DNA of 42,032 nt from Chrysochromulina tobinii (GCA_001275005.1 JWZX01003315.1:1-42032), one strand, 5' to 3'. Positions 30,578 to 40,901 are shown, counted from the first letter of the stretch. Numbers and translations: made by a program. Notes: generated from the sequence alone by a model not told the origin.

Positions 30578-31927
30578 TTAAAGCTTGCCCCGCAGCTTCA
30601 GCATTGCTGCACGCAATTTCGCTTCAAAGCCCGCGTAGATCGCGTCATCGGAGAGGCGGTTGCTATCCGGGACGCAGGGGACGCCCATTACCTTGACCGT
30701 TGTGTTGCCTTTCAAGTAGGTTCCGTTGCGAAGTTCCTCCAGATAGACGAACGCACGCTCGGCCGGCGGAGAGTGGCAGTGCTCTGGGCTCGAGAAGCCA
30801 AAGTAGTACTCACTTTTGTTGATGTGCGGCAAATCCCATGCACACGCATTGAAGATGATGACGGCCGGCGCGCTCCGATTCTCAAAATGGCGACGCGTCA
30901 CGGGGTGTGCGTCAAAGGCATCGCTTGACAGCAGCATGAGTGTCGGGGTTTTTGGAGAGCGTAGGCGCCACTCGGGGTAATGGAACCGTTGGCGAAAGTT
31001 GGCGAGTACGTGATCGAGCTTGTGCAAGTCGAGACCTCGCATGAAGCGAAACGAGAGCAGCAGCGGACTCAAAGTTGCGTTTGGATCACGCATGACCGAG
31101 CGGCACCGATGGTTGGGTAGCCACTCAAAGACAGTGTCTTTGTCCTTCTGCAAGCCGCGGTCCCGCACGCCTATTCCATCGACGTGTGGATGGACGATAG
31201 AGAGGTTGAAGCCGCGATGCCCGATCACGCGCCGTGCGCCCTCGTATACGTGCCGATGCGTGCTGTCGCCCATGAACAGCACCCATTGCCCAGCGAGGTG
31301 CTGCAACATCTCGCACTGGCAAAACCCAGCCCCCAAGATCGCGCGCACGGGGCCACGGGCACGGGACATCTCGAGCTGATGGCGTGTCACGTCGGGGTAG
31401 CGGAGGCTGCAATGCCCGCAAGCAGCAAACGTTACGGGGCTACAATTGGCGCAGCTGGGCAGGCAACTCAGCTGGTTCACGTTCACGTCGTAAGTTCGCC
31501 CTCCTCTCGGCATGCCGCGCCTCTTGCCACCTGGCGTGCGACCTTTGGGGTGCGGGGGCATCTCAGATCCAGAGGGCATCTCCAGCTTGCCGCCAATCGT
31601 GTGGTTCTTGTCCGCTTTGTGGCGCCGCCACCTTGCACCCGCCGTGGGACCGGCGGAGGTTTGATTGCTGCCAGGATCGTCGGTGAAGGGCCTCGACGCC
31701 GCGTACGGAGGCTTCTTCATGTGCTTCCATAGCCGGACATACTTTGAGTAAACTTCGTGTGTATGGACTCCGGCGCAGAGCTCACACGTGCCGCAGGCGA
31801 CGGGACAGTGGGCCATCGGGCATCGTCCCGAGTCGGCCCCGAACGCACATCGGCCCATAGCTCCGGGTTCAGGCCACGGGCCCGGGCAGCAGGTCCCGAG
31901 GAGAACGAGCGAAACGTGACGCGTCAT
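30578..31927 (-). CDS. Secreted ShKT-domain and GDS-esterase-like (TBL/PC-esterase type) protein
   Basis: The frame opens at 31972, but the ATG at 31927 begins a short hydrophobic signal (MTRHVSLVLLGTCCPG) and lies at the same distance from the 19-bp element as the neighbour's start, so it is chosen (449 residues). Residues about 27-51 are a ShKT-type Cys motif (CAFGADSGRCPMAHCPVACG then TC). After a basic linker comes a second Cys-rich segment (CLPSCANC...CGHC). Then W-V-L-F-M-G-D-S-T-H-R follows, the G-D-S nucleophile block (Ser about 222) of trichome-birefringence-like / PC-esterase acetyltransferases. Those act on glycans in the secretory path. Later F-N-A-C-A-W-D-L-P-H and several N-x-S/T sites also fit. 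The catalytic Asp-His pair cannot be placed with certainty. Confidence 0.65.
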   Translation of the reverse strand: MTRHVSLVLLGTCCPGPWPEPGAMGRCAFGADSGRCPMAHCPVACGTCELCAGVHTHEVYSKYVRLWKHMKKPPYAASRPFTDDPGSNQTSAGPTAGARWRRHKADKNHTIGGKLEMPSGSEMPPHPKGRTPGGKRRGMPRGGRTYDVNVNQLSCLPSCANCSPVTFAACGHCSLRYPDVTRHQLEMSRARGPVRAILGAGFCQCEMLQHLAGQWVLFMGDSTHRHVYEGARRVIGHRGFNLSIVHPHVDGIGVRDRGLQKDKDTVFEWLPNHRCRSVMRDPNATLSPLLLSFRFMRGLDLHKLDHVLANFRQRFHYPEWRLRSPKTPTLMLLSSDAFDAHPVTRRHFENRSAPAVIIFNACAWDLPHINKSEYYFGFSSPEHCHSPPAERAFVYLEELRNGTYLKGNTTVKVMGVPCVPDSNRLSDDAIYAGFEAKLRAAMLKLRGKL

Positions 31928-32053
31928 TCGTCCGGTCGTAATTGCAGAACCTATCCGGATAACACGCGCCATGCAATCTTTTTTATTTGAGTAACCAGTT
32001 TAACAAACTCCGCCGCTCTGGAATTTGGTCACATACTAGCTTGCAGATGTAAG

Positions 32054-32072
32054 TAAGGGGTTCGGTTGTTCG
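32054..32072 (-). promoter_or_regulatory. 19-bp upstream element, copy 2
   Basis: Identical to 30140-30158 and placed 127 nt upstream of the ATG at 31927. It also lies 32 nt past the stop codon of the TTLL gene, so a role in 3'-end formation of that gene is the alternative reading. Confidence 0.6.
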
Positions 32073-32103
32073 TGCATGCTACTTACAACTGCCCGCCTCT
32101 TCA

Positions 32104-35100
32104 TCATCCTTTTCTCTTCTTGCGCCGCTTCTTGCGCCGCCTTTGGGCCTTTTTCAGGAGCTTGCGAGCGAACCGTGCAGCAGGATCGCTCCGCGCAAGA
32201 AGGCGCGCGGCTCCCGACCCGGCACCATCTGCCTGCTCCTCCTCTCCGCCCTCATCGGTGCCCTCCGAATCACTCTCGTCGTCCTCCGCGCCGTCGGCAC
32301 CGTTGGGAGCTGTCGCGGCTCGGCGGTCTCGTTCGGTCTGCTCGCATGCAAGGTTGCCGTTGGAGGCGGATGGAGCACAGAAGCTCAGGCTGCCGTTGGG
32401 TGGAGCACAGGAGCTCAGTCGGCCCACGTCCTCTCTAACCAAGGGTCGAGGCATCCGCTCGCAAGACTCTCGCTGTGAAGAGCTCTCGCTGTGAAGAGGC
32501 ATCCGCTCGGAAGACTCTCGGCTCGCTGTGAAGAGCTCACGGCTCGCTGTGAAGAGCTCTCGGCTCGCCCAATGCCCCAAGCCGGCCGCCTTGGATCCAA
32601 AATCCTCGTGAGTGTCCTCAATATAGGCACGACGAGAGGCTTCGAGGAGCTTCTCATATTGGGTCTGGAGCGACGCGTGAGGCGAAGGGAAGATGAGTTC
32701 GAATTCTCCGCGATTGGCGCTCTCGTACTCCGAACGGAGCGTGATGAGCTGGGACAGCAGTGCCCGGGCCTGATGGCGACGCGCGTACGCTCGCCCCCCC
32801 GAGCCGCTGTAATCGACACTTTCGGAGGAGCCCGCCGACGTGAGAGCTCTGTAATGGGCACTTTCGGGGGAGCCCGCCGACGGGTGAGCGCTGTAATGGG
32901 CACTTTCGGGGGAGCCCGCCGACGGGTGAGCGCTGTAATGGGCACTTTCGAGGGAGCCCGCCGACGGGTGAGATTCCGGTGTCGAGAGCGCGGAGGTGGG
33001 GCCCAGCGCAGCGCTCACTTGACTGCCACTGCTGCCGCTCATCGCTCGGCTCGGCGGATGATGATTCTTGATGATGCTGAGCAGCTCTTCCTCCGCAGCC
33101 GAGAAGGAGGCGAGGCGCATCGTGTCGGCGAGCAGCTTGGTCTTGAGACTGCTGTCGATGGGCGTGTCGCACGAGAGCGAGGGCGAGTGATTCACTTCCA
33201 CTAGCCACGGCTTACCGGACTGGTCGATCAGCAAGTCGAACCCGAGCATGAGATGGCAATCAGAGGCAATCAAGGCCCATCAAGGGAGATCGCACCTGAT
33301 CGATCAGCAAGTCGAACCCGAGCAGCTCAAAGCACGAAAAGGGATGCGCATCGTGCGACGGCCGGCACGACGCGTAGGCGTGCGCGAGGTCCGGCTGGAC
33401 AGCAATGAGAGTCTTGACGATCAGTTGCTGGCAGTCTCCCCACAGCGCATCCACGTCGAAGCCAGCCTCGCGCGAGATCGTGTCGAACACATGCCCGAGC
33501 CGCCGCTTCGCGCCGTCGACCCCGGCGGTGAAATCCTCGTGTTGCTTGTTGATCGCATAGTTGGTCAGATGGCGCTTGCGCCAGTCGCTCGCACTCGTGG
33601 CGGCGGCGATGCCGGCCGCTGCAGTTAGGTCGAGCTGCTCGCCGGAGGAGACCACCTGATACTTCTCCGTGCAGAGCCGCGCGAGCCCGTCGCGGTAAAT
33701 GTGGATGCGAAGCGGCGAGCAAGAGGTCACAAGCACGTACAGGCGCAGATCGAACTTGTACCCTTCGAGCAGTAGCGGCCTGTCAATGTACATTTGCGCG
33801 ACGCCCTCGGCCCAGCGCCCATTCTGCTGCATCACGTGCTGAAGCTCCTCGTGACTTCGGCAGATCGAGATCCCAGCGCCTTGGCTCCCCTTGCTCGGCT
33901 TGACAATGAGCACAGGCGGCTTGTGCGCCTTCATCAGCCGCGTGAGCTCCGCCTGGTCCTTTGGCAATGTCCACGAGGCCGGGAAGAAGTCGAACGCTTG
34001 GGCCGAGAAGCGGAGGTTACGGTTGAGCACGCTCGCCGCGGACGCCTTGCGACAGATGAGCGTCATGCCCACAAAGTGGTTCAGTTTCTGCAGGGGCCCC
34101 AATGCGCTCGCACGCGCGTGGCTCACCGACGTATCCACCCAATAGATGTTCCACGGCGTCGAGTATTTGTAGCACTCGTTCGCCATGTCAAGGGCTTTGG
34201 CGCTCGCGGCAGCGCTCGCGGCAGGAGCGCCGCCCGCATTCGACATCGCCTTGAAAGACGGCCGATCGATGTACATTCGGGTGTGCGGCCCTCTCGGGGC
34301 GACGAAGCTTGAGGCGAGTGGAGAGGCGATGGGCGCAGTGGAACTGACTGCGGCGGCCGCTTCCCTGACCGACGAGTACCTGGACGAGCTCGCGTCGACC
34401 GTCATCTTCATCGGCTCGGTTCTTGAGGCGCGGATTCGATAACCTTCCATGCTGCTGCGCTGAGATGCAAGCCGCTCTTCCACAGGTAGTGCCGTTGGCG
34501 TCTGCGGTGGCTGCGGTGGCCGAAATTGAGCTGGCGGCGGCTGAGGCGGTTGCTGAAGCAGTTGCTGTGCTGGTGGATGAGGAGGTGGATGAGGCGGTGG
34601 ATGAGGCGGTGGATGAGGCGGTTGCTGAAGCATTTGCTGAAGTGGTTCCTGAAGCAATTGGTACAGCGGCATCGGCGGTGGCGCCGGGTGCTGTTGCAGT
34701 GACAGGTGCCGTCGCTGTGGCCACTGCGACAGGTTCTGTTGCTCCTGCAATGGCAGCTGAAGCAGGTGCTGGGGCGGCAGCAGTGCTGGCGAGAGCGAGC
34801 GCGGCAGCTGCGTCGCCCACGCCGATGATGGAGCGCTCTGGAGCTCGAGTGTAATCTGTCGACGAATCTCCTCTGTTGGTGAATCGGTTATGGCGATGTC
34901 ACCGCACGGCACTGGCTCGCTCGACGCCCCTTGCTCGCCGCATCTCGTTGCCAGCTCGGCCAAGGCTCTCTCCAAGGCTGCCTGTGGTGCACCAAAGGGC
35001 AAGGCTGCGTCCAATGATACGTCCAACTCTCCGATTTCGTGCCTCGCGGGCACACGACCACGGCCGATGGGGCTGACCTGTGCGCCTCGAACGTCGGGAA

Positions 35101-35284
35101 GCAGGCAGTAATTCCGTAATGGCGCAGAATGGCCCATCTGGCTCGCAGTGATGGACGCCATCAGCTCCCGGTGAACGCTCGAGACGTGAGGAGCGGCTTT
35201 GCTTCGCATCGTCGATGATGCGGCGCGTAAGCGCGACAACGTTGAGATGAACGCGTCGCGCTCATATCCGACGCGGTCTACCAT
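32104..35284 (-). CDS. Tubulin tyrosine ligase-like (TTLL) enzyme, two exons
   Basis: Exons 35284-33296 and 33219-32104 join in phase 0 to give 1034 residues. The TTL domain occupies about residues 370-690. It shows N-H-F-V-G-M-T-L-I-C-R-K, W-T-L-P-K-D, V-K-P-S-K-G-S-Q-G-A-G-I, Y-I-D-R-P-L-L-L-E-G-Y-K-F-D-L-R-L-Y-V-L-V-T-S, H-L-T-N-Y-A-I-N-K, and G-F-D-L-L-I-D-Q joined by splicing to K-P-W-L-V-E-V-N-H-S-P-S-L. These are the ATP-grasp motifs of TTLL glutamylases and glycylases, enzymes that add amino acids to tubulin tails in flagella. The first 330 residues are Gln/Pro-rich, with an H-P-P-P run from GGTGGATGAGGC repeats near 34580-34615. The C-terminus is disordered and includes four 14-residue repeats and a basic end (KKAQRRRKKRRKKRKG) that may bind microtubules. 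Confidence 0.92.
32817..32972 (-). repeat. 42-bp coding tandem repeat in the TTLL C-terminus
   Basis: Copies of CACTTTCG-(G/A)-GGGAGCCCGCC begin at 32817, 32859, 32901 and 32943 (period 42). They encode S-A-H-P-S-A-G-S-P-E-S-A-H-Y with variants. Confidence 0.85.
33220..33295 (-). other. Intron of the TTLL gene
   Basis: 76 nt from GTGCGATCTCCCTTGATG to GATCGACCAG, phase 0, with TTGATTGCCT and CTGATTGCCA units in sense. A 29-bp direct repeat with one mismatch (plus strand 33220-33248 and 33296-33324) has period 76. The intron therefore ends with a second copy of the preceding exon's end, and the predicted protein reads straight through a conserved TTLL motif. Confidence 0.93.
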
Positions 35285-35850
35285 AGGGCAGCCAAGGGTT
35301 CCAGGAGGAGGCCGCCAAGAGGCGAGACCCGACCGACGAAGAGCCGCGCGTGCGCCCAGGGACTTGACGTTTCAAAACTTTTCCACTATGACGAGCTCAT
35401 GTTCAAGTTCAAGTTCCATGTCGAGCTCGCCCGACGGCCGTGCCTCCACAAAAAGCAGTGTACGTGTATACGTGCGTCAAGATCGGCGCGCTCCAGGCGA
35501 GGGCGCGCTCCTCGAGGCGCTCGTGCCTGATTACAATGTACCTCAAGCACGCACCTCGCGAGTATGCGCAGTACATGTATTCATACTACTCGATGTGAGA
35601 GTTTCTTGTCTTTTCATGAAGAGTTCAAAATATCCATACGGTATGGTTGTGAGGTTCGGCCGTCCGTGTGTCCCGTGTCGTGAGTGTCCCCGGCTCCCCC
35701 CGTTGTCTTTTTACCGGTAGTTGTCAACGAGCCGAGGCCTCTTCACATACATGCCTCTTCATAGAAGCCCCTTCTCTCGTGTGGCGGTCGGGCTGACTGT
35801 CGGATCCGCGTGGCGCGTCGCTCGGCTTGACAGAGACAGACGATCAGCGG
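35285..35850. other. Divergent promoter region
   Basis: 566 nt between divergent starts. At 35684-35719 it carries GTGTCCCCGGCTCCCCCC then GTTGTCTTTTTACCGGTAG, close to 12000-12035 (same words with small gaps). The stretch 35380-35440 has repeated TCAAGTTC and GAGCTC words. No convincing gene. Confidence 0.45.
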
Positions 35851-36555
35851 ATGTCGCACATCGCTGTCGTTAACATCGTACGAGCGTGCCGAGATGTGGG
35901 TCGCACCTTTTCCAAGATGTGCCAGCGTCTGCAGCTCACCGCACGCCTCTACTATCGTCCCACGGATGATGCAGCATGGATCCATGCGCTGCTCATCATC
36001 GAAGGGACCGCTCCGAGTGTCGATGCTTTCATCGAGGACCTCAGACAGGCCAAGGATGCAGAAAGACCTCTAACATGCAGCGGTGTTAGCACACTGCTCC
36101 GCCAGTGGTCGTACACGCTTGCGGAGATGCCAGCTGAACGCCACACATGGGGCTATAAGGATTGGTTGAACGAAGCGGCACGGGAACTACACGAGCTTGG
36201 CCCTGCGCCGCCGCAAGAGCTTGACACTGTGTCGCAACTCACAGTGCAAGATCGCGTGCTTGGCCCCTTGAGTTTCAAAGCAGCCGCCTTTGAAGACTGG
36301 GATGCCCTCATCGCCACTCGACTGGAGAAGCTCGGGCTCGGCTGTGATTGGGGCGAGGTCGTCATAGCTGCGCAGCTCGCATGTGCTCCCGCGCAGACGA
36401 CAGAGGACGGTGGAGGCGGTGCGCGAAAGCGGAGTCGCGTTTTGGACGAGCCCTTGCGTGCAGCGCGAGCGCCGGCTGTCCAGGGCGATGACCCCGAACT
36501 TGGCTCGGTGGGCGAACAGTTAACGGAGCTGCGAGTTGCGTCCACCAGAGCGTAG
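35851..36555 (+). CDS. Unrecognised soluble protein
   Basis: 234 residues from the first ATG of the frame (35851). I do not recognise it. The first 90 residues alternate beta-like and helical text (IAVVNIVRAC, ARLYYRPTDDAAWIHALLII and then EGTAPSVDAFIEDLRQA), a pattern compatible with a small alpha/beta sandwich. The middle is Trp/Glu-rich (WGYKDWLNEAARELHELGP). The last 55 residues are disordered with a G-G-G-G-A-R-K-R-S-R basic patch that could be a nuclear signal. No membrane segment. Base use looks like neighbouring genes. Followed by another plus-strand gene after about 210 nt. Confidence 0.55.
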   Translation: MSHIAVVNIVRACRDVGRTFSKMCQRLQLTARLYYRPTDDAAWIHALLIIEGTAPSVDAFIEDLRQAKDAERPLTCSGVSTLLRQWSYTLAEMPAERHTWGYKDWLNEAARELHELGPAPPQELDTVSQLTVQDRVLGPLSFKAAAFEDWDALIATRLEKLGLGCDWGEVVIAAQLACAPAQTTEDGGGGARKRSRVLDEPLRAARAPAVQGDDPELGSVGEQLTELRVASTRA

Positions 36556-36764
36556 ATAGAAGATGACAAATAGTCTACTAGTCTCACAAGCGTAGCGTAG
36601 AGGCGGGTGAGCGGGTGGGACCTAGATTTCTAGATTTTCTATTCATCACGAGCCTTGCGACGGAGTCACGCCCTGGACAAGAACGCGTTTTATCTTATCT
36701 AAAAGTAGCGGTGGATCGTTCACATTCACATTCACAGCCAGTTTCCGCGGTGAGGGCGGTATCC

Positions 36765-38150
36765 ATGCATGACCAGCGCGTGCGAGAGCCCAAGGCTCGG
36801 ACAGAAAGGACGGCGACGCCGAACTACCGCACCTGGGCCGGCTTCGACCCGTACTCAGAGAACATCGGCTGCGCCATCCGGGTGGCGAGGCGGCCGAGCA
36901 GCCTTGTCGCGCCTCCGCGTGTAAACCAGCGCAAGGATGCGGCTGTTATGTTGCATGCAGAACGGCCCAAGGCGATGGGAGGGTCGCCTGGCCGACACGA
37001 TGCTGCAACGGCGCAATCGCTCATAGCGACGGCCAAGCTGGCACGGCGAGCGCCTGCCCAGCCATCGCCGCCACCGCCACCAGACGTCAATGCTACTTTT
37101 CGTGCTATGTGCGAGGCGGCCGATGAGCGCTTGCACGTGACATGCACGCACGTGACGCCGCCCAGTAATAGCCTCATCTCCCTGCTACCATCGGGTGAAG
37201 GTGAAGGTCTTTCGGCCCTCGAGGGCGATGCCGCGGAGATGCCGTGGCATCTCGGAGATGCGGCCGAGATGCCGCCAGCAGGCGTGCCGCTGGCTGCCGT
37301 ATCTCCGTTCCCAATGCCGCCGCCCGTGCCGTCCTTCCAATCGAACCCCTTGCTGGGCGCAGCGATGCCCAGGCAGCCGGAGGCCGCGCCGCATCCGTTG
37401 CCGCTGACGTTCCCCGCCGCGGCCGTGGCGCACGCGACGTCTCGCGCGTCGAGCAGCGCGTCGAGCAGAGGGCCCTCGGCAGGCGACCGCGCTGAGCTCG
37501 CCGCGAGCGCCCCCTCGCTCCTGGGGCTGGAGGAGCTCGACACGCTGCTGCAGGAGCACCAGTTGCAGCTGCGCCGTCGCGTCGAGCAGCTCCGGAACGA
37601 GAAGCTGCGCCAGCATTCCGACTGGTACCAGAGCATCGAGCCGCTCATTCCGACGCCTGAGCGACCGAAGCTTCCATATTTGGATCGCCCTCCCACCGGC
37701 AGGCCGCCCGCCGCAGCGCTCGAACCGCCCTCGCACTCCATATTTGGATCGCCCTCCCAGCCGCCCTCCTCGCCCCAGCCGCCCTCCTCGCCGCCCTCAC
37801 GTGGGACGGCTCCAAATATGGAATGGACGGCTCCCGATCCAGCTGGCTCGCTCACACCGCCGCGCTTCAAGTGCGGCCGCTTCGAGGAGCCTCGGGGCGC
37901 CCACTACGGCGCCCACCGCGCCGGACCACCCCAGCCTGCACGTAGCGACTCCTTAGCCCCGAGCGGCGCCGTCTCGAGCGGCGCCGTCTCGCCGGCGGGG
38001 GCGGCAAACGGCGGCACCACCTCGCCGAAACGATCGTCCCTCGATTCGCTCGCGGAGCTTGAGGCTCTACTCGAGGAGCAGCATAACCAACTGATCGCGC
38101 GCGGGTTCATCGCGCCCGAGCACTCATGGCGCGCGACGACGGCTCCGTAA
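36765..38150 (+). CDS. Pro/Ser-rich protein with two short leucine-rich helices
   Basis: Not recognised. The frame is open from 36615, but the first ATG is at 36765, after a TTCACATTCACATTCACAG leader stretch, giving 461 residues. The N-terminal 40 residues are conserved-looking (NYRTWAGFDPYSENIGCAIR). Much of the rest is Pro, Ala and Ser. Two related helical motifs, LEELDTLLQEHQLQLRRRV and LAELEALLEEQHNQLIARG (the last near the C-terminus), look like copies of one coiled-coil or docking segment. Also repeated are A-A-E-M-P (about 37230-37270) and S-I-F-G-S-P / P-N-M-E-W text from a TCCATATTTGGA word seen three times. It is probably a disordered scaffold. Confidence 0.5.
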   Translation: MHDQRVREPKARTERTATPNYRTWAGFDPYSENIGCAIRVARRPSSLVAPPRVNQRKDAAVMLHAERPKAMGGSPGRHDAATAQSLIATAKLARRAPAQPSPPPPPDVNATFRAMCEAADERLHVTCTHVTPPSNSLISLLPSGEGEGLSALEGDAAEMPWHLGDAAEMPPAGVPLAAVSPFPMPPPVPSFQSNPLLGAAMPRQPEAAPHPLPLTFPAAAVAHATSRASSSASSRGPSAGDRAELAASAPSLLGLEELDTLLQEHQLQLRRRVEQLRNEKLRQHSDWYQSIEPLIPTPERPKLPYLDRPPTGRPPAAALEPPSHSIFGSPSQPPSSPQPPSSPPSRGTAPNMEWTAPDPAGSLTPPRFKCGRFEEPRGAHYGAHRAGPPQPARSDSLAPSGAVSSGAVSPAGAANGGTTSPKRSSLDSLAELEALLEEQHNQLIARGFIAPEHSWRATTAP

Positions 38151-38656
38151 CCCGCGGTGCACCAGCCTCGCGTCGTGCGGTCGCGGTACGGCTTTAGCTC
38201 AACACGCCAACAGAGTGCGCTGTGTGAAGTCGAAAGCTAGCGAGACCGACGACGCTCCGTCCGAGCTCTACCGCTCTTGCACACGCGCCTTCTCCCGACG
38301 CTCTGGACTCTCCGACCCCCCGTCTGGAGCTCTGGACAATGAGGTGTGTTCTGATAGCTAATCATAGTAAGTGGGGTCATACGCAGCGAGATCAGCGTAG
38401 GTTCATAATCGTTAATCCCGCGGACACGTCAGAACGTAACGATGAATACCAAATCAAGACCGTTCGATCCACTGACACCCGTCACGGGCACCTCCCACCT
38501 GTGCACGTTTACAACGACCCAGACAGCACCTGTTGGCTGTTCGCTCGCCCTCAGGTCTCAGGACGTCAGGATCGCTAGCGGCGGGCTCTCAGCATGCCTG
38601 GGTCCAGGATCCTTGCCACGCGAGTCCTGGCCGCACAGCGGCGTGTGTTACTCTAC
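38151..38656. other. Convergent intergenic region
   Basis: 506 nt between convergent stops. Contains a run of short CTCCGA/CTCTGGA words near 38280-38340 and no recognisable gene, hairpin or repeat of note. Confidence 0.4.
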
Positions 38657-39278
38657 TTACGAGCGGCGAGCTCTCACGGGCGCATCATCGCTGCCGAAGA
38701 TGAGGCCCTGCACGTCCGCTGCGGAGAGAATCGGTGCCGCTGCCGCCGCCGCCGCTGCCGCCTGCTCTTGCTGCTGCTGCTGCTGCTGCTGCTGCTTCAC
38801 AAAGTCGATAGCTGGCTCGGGTGCGACGAAGAGCATTGGCCTCCAGTCCTGGTTTCGATCGAATTGCATCTGCCAGGCGATCGTGCGCAGGTCGGTCACC
38901 TGCACCGCAGGCAGCGAGTCGATCGAGCCCCCGCTCGCCACCCACGCCACATGCAGGTCGCTCCGCCTGAAGAAGAGCGGCAGCATCGTCGACTCCTCCT
39001 CCTTCTCGTCGGCGGCGTCGGCAGCGGCAGCCGTGCCTGCAGGACGCTGAAAGCGGATCTGACTTCGATCTGGATCTGGATCTGGATCTGGAGGAAGCTG
39101 GAAGCGGATCTGGTCAGATCCAAAAAGTGGAATTGGACCCTGGAGCACGTTGCGCCGGCGCAGCAGCGGCGGCACGGGCGACTTCTTGAGCAAGCCGCGC
39201 ACGCTCTCCATCTCCGCGCGCGCCGCCTGAAGGCGCACCTCTATGCTCGCCTCAGCGACATTGCCTGCATCACCAAAG

Positions 39279-39317
<39 letters not shown>

Positions 39318-39787
39318 AAATACTCATCGTCAAGGTCGGCGGCAATGTCTTCGGCCCCCGCGGCACCCAGCGATTCCTCAATCGGCGTCTGCCACTCGCA
39401 CAGGGCGAACGCTGTGCCGAGAGGCGTGACTGCCACGTCAATCATGGCGTTCGGGTTGTTGCTGCGCAGCTCCTGGAGGGCCGCCTTCGCGTCGTCGATT
39501 TCGAGATAGAAGCGGCATGCAAGCTCACCACTTTCCTTGTCAGGCGTCTGCACCATCTGTTCGGCTCCGTTTACGATGCTGAACACGGGCACCGCGTTGA
39601 GCTTGTCCACGACCTCCTGTCGGCTTAGGCAACGGAGGCCAACAGGTGGGTTCACAGGCAATTCGTCAACCAAGCAACGTAGCCTTCGGCTTGTCCGACA
39701 CGAGCGCTCACTCGACCAAGTGTGTATAGGTACGTACGCTGCCGCGCGCACCAGCGTCACGAGGACGAGCACGACACGAGGAGCCAT
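38657..39787 (-). CDS. Tic22-like plastid protein-import factor with bipartite leader
   Basis: The frame is open to 40081, but the ATG at 39787 starts a signal peptide (MAPRVVLVLVTLVRAAA) cut before Y-V-P and followed by a Ser/Arg-rich transit-like stretch. That is the secondary-plastid bipartite leader; the product has 376 residues. The Tic22 domain (about 50-140) shows V-V-D-K-L-N-A-V-P-V-F-S-I-V, C-R-F-Y-L-E-I-D-D-A-K-A-A-L-Q-E-L, and I-D-V-A-V-T-P-L-G-T-A-F-A-L. Tic22 is an intermembrane-space chaperone of plastid protein import. A second weaker match of the same type lies near the C-terminus (LHVAWVASGG...LRTIAWQMQFD). Low-complexity inserts are striking: eleven Asp from a GTC run (39281-39313), nine Gln, a nine-Ala run, and D-P-D-P-D-P. 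Confidence 0.8.
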
Positions 39788-40257
39788 TGTGGAACCCCGC
39801 GACACTTTTTTAAAAGTCGAAAGTATGACGCCCTGTGGGGGTGTGCAGTCAAACGCCGAGAAGCCTGCACATCTGAGAGGAGCCACCGTGACACTCTTAG
39901 ACGAAAAATGTGAGCCGTCTTCGCGTTGCCCGTTCGTTTCACCATTTGGGAGTGCGCATTTTTGTCGCAACTCCAGTGCGGTGCGGTAGCGAGCCGCATG
40001 CAGCAGCGGACGTATTTTCGCGCGGTCCGTCTTGAATACATAGGCTTGGGCCCTTGATGTTGAGGGCAACAGCGCGCACATACGCTAACCTCATGGAATG
40101 TTGGTGGACCCTTTATAGTTGCCCGACTGTCCCGCTACTCCCCTCCCGTGAGTCAGCACTGGTCGCAAAACCACTACGAGTGATGACAGCTCCTCCCATG
40201 GCGGCGCACGTGGCGACACGCCTCGTGTGCATCAGCATGCGCAGCGTGGCGCGAGGC
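39788..40257. other. Promoter region of the Tic22-like gene
   Basis: 470 nt between two minus-strand genes. The reading frame extends upstream of 39787 by chance to 40081. No other gene is seen; on the minus strand the 60 nt just before the ATG include a CTTTTAAAAAAGTG A/T-rich patch. Confidence 0.4.
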
Positions 40258-40617
40258 TTACAGCTTGCCCTTGATCGCCTTCACGCAGTCGGCGGGGGTC
40301 GTCATCGTCTCGGCCTCCTCATCGGGGATCTCGATGTCGAACGCCTCCTCGATCGCCATGATCAGCTCGACGGCGTCGAGGGAGTCAGCGCCCAGGTCCT
40401 CGGTGAAGGACGCGCCCGGCAGCACGGTGTTGAGCTCGACGCCCAGCTGCTCCGCGATGATGCCCTTCACCTTGTCCTCCACCTCGTCAGCCATGGCGAC
40501 GACAGCGGGGGCGCGGATGGCAGCGCGCGCGATGGCCGAGGCACCGACGGCGGACACCGGGGCGTTGAACGCCGAGACGGTGGCGAAGAGGGCGAGGACG
40601 ACGATGCGGTAGAGCAT
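40258..40617 (-). CDS. acpP: Plastid acyl carrier protein
   Basis: The start is the ATG at 40617 (119 residues), although the frame is open to 40737. A signal peptide ([16 protein letters not shown]) is followed at once by F-N-A-P, the classic ASAF-type cleavage junction of secondary red plastids, and then a transit-like stretch to about residue 42. The mature part is a full [15 protein letters not shown] carries the phosphopantetheine serine (Ser79), preceded by [10 protein letters not shown] and followed by [14 protein letters not shown]. It carries acyl chains for plastid type II fatty-acid synthesis. Same strand as the Tic22-like gene, 470 nt apart. Confidence 0.96.
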   Translation of the reverse strand: MLYRIVVLALFATVSAFNAPVSAVGASAIARAAIRAPAVVAMADEVEDKVKGIIAEQLGVELNTVLPGASFTEDLGADSLDAVELIMAIEEAFDIEIPDEEAETMTTPADCVKAIKGKL

Positions 40618-40901
40618 TTTTTTTGTGCGACGCGAGTGCGAGATTCGGGAGGTGGAGCCTCGCGAGGTACGGGACCCAGGATCTCTTTCCACAGTGAAAG
40701 ATGCACTATTTTGTCTCAAGAACCACACCGATTTCACTACTATTCACGTTGAGTCCAGTGTGTTTTCTCGTCTCCCCGCGGTGTGAAGGTTTGCGACTTG
40801 ACTTGACGCGTCTTGATTTGCCTTCATCACGCCTGGGCGCGTTGCGGAACTTGGCGAAAGACAAATGGACACGAAAGCCGGTGGGTAAGTGCAGTCCGCG
40901 A

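Noticed and set aside
39788-40081. N-terminal extension of the Tic22-like protein
   Set aside because: The ATG at 39787 begins a proper signal peptide with a Y-V-P junction; the extension would bury it.
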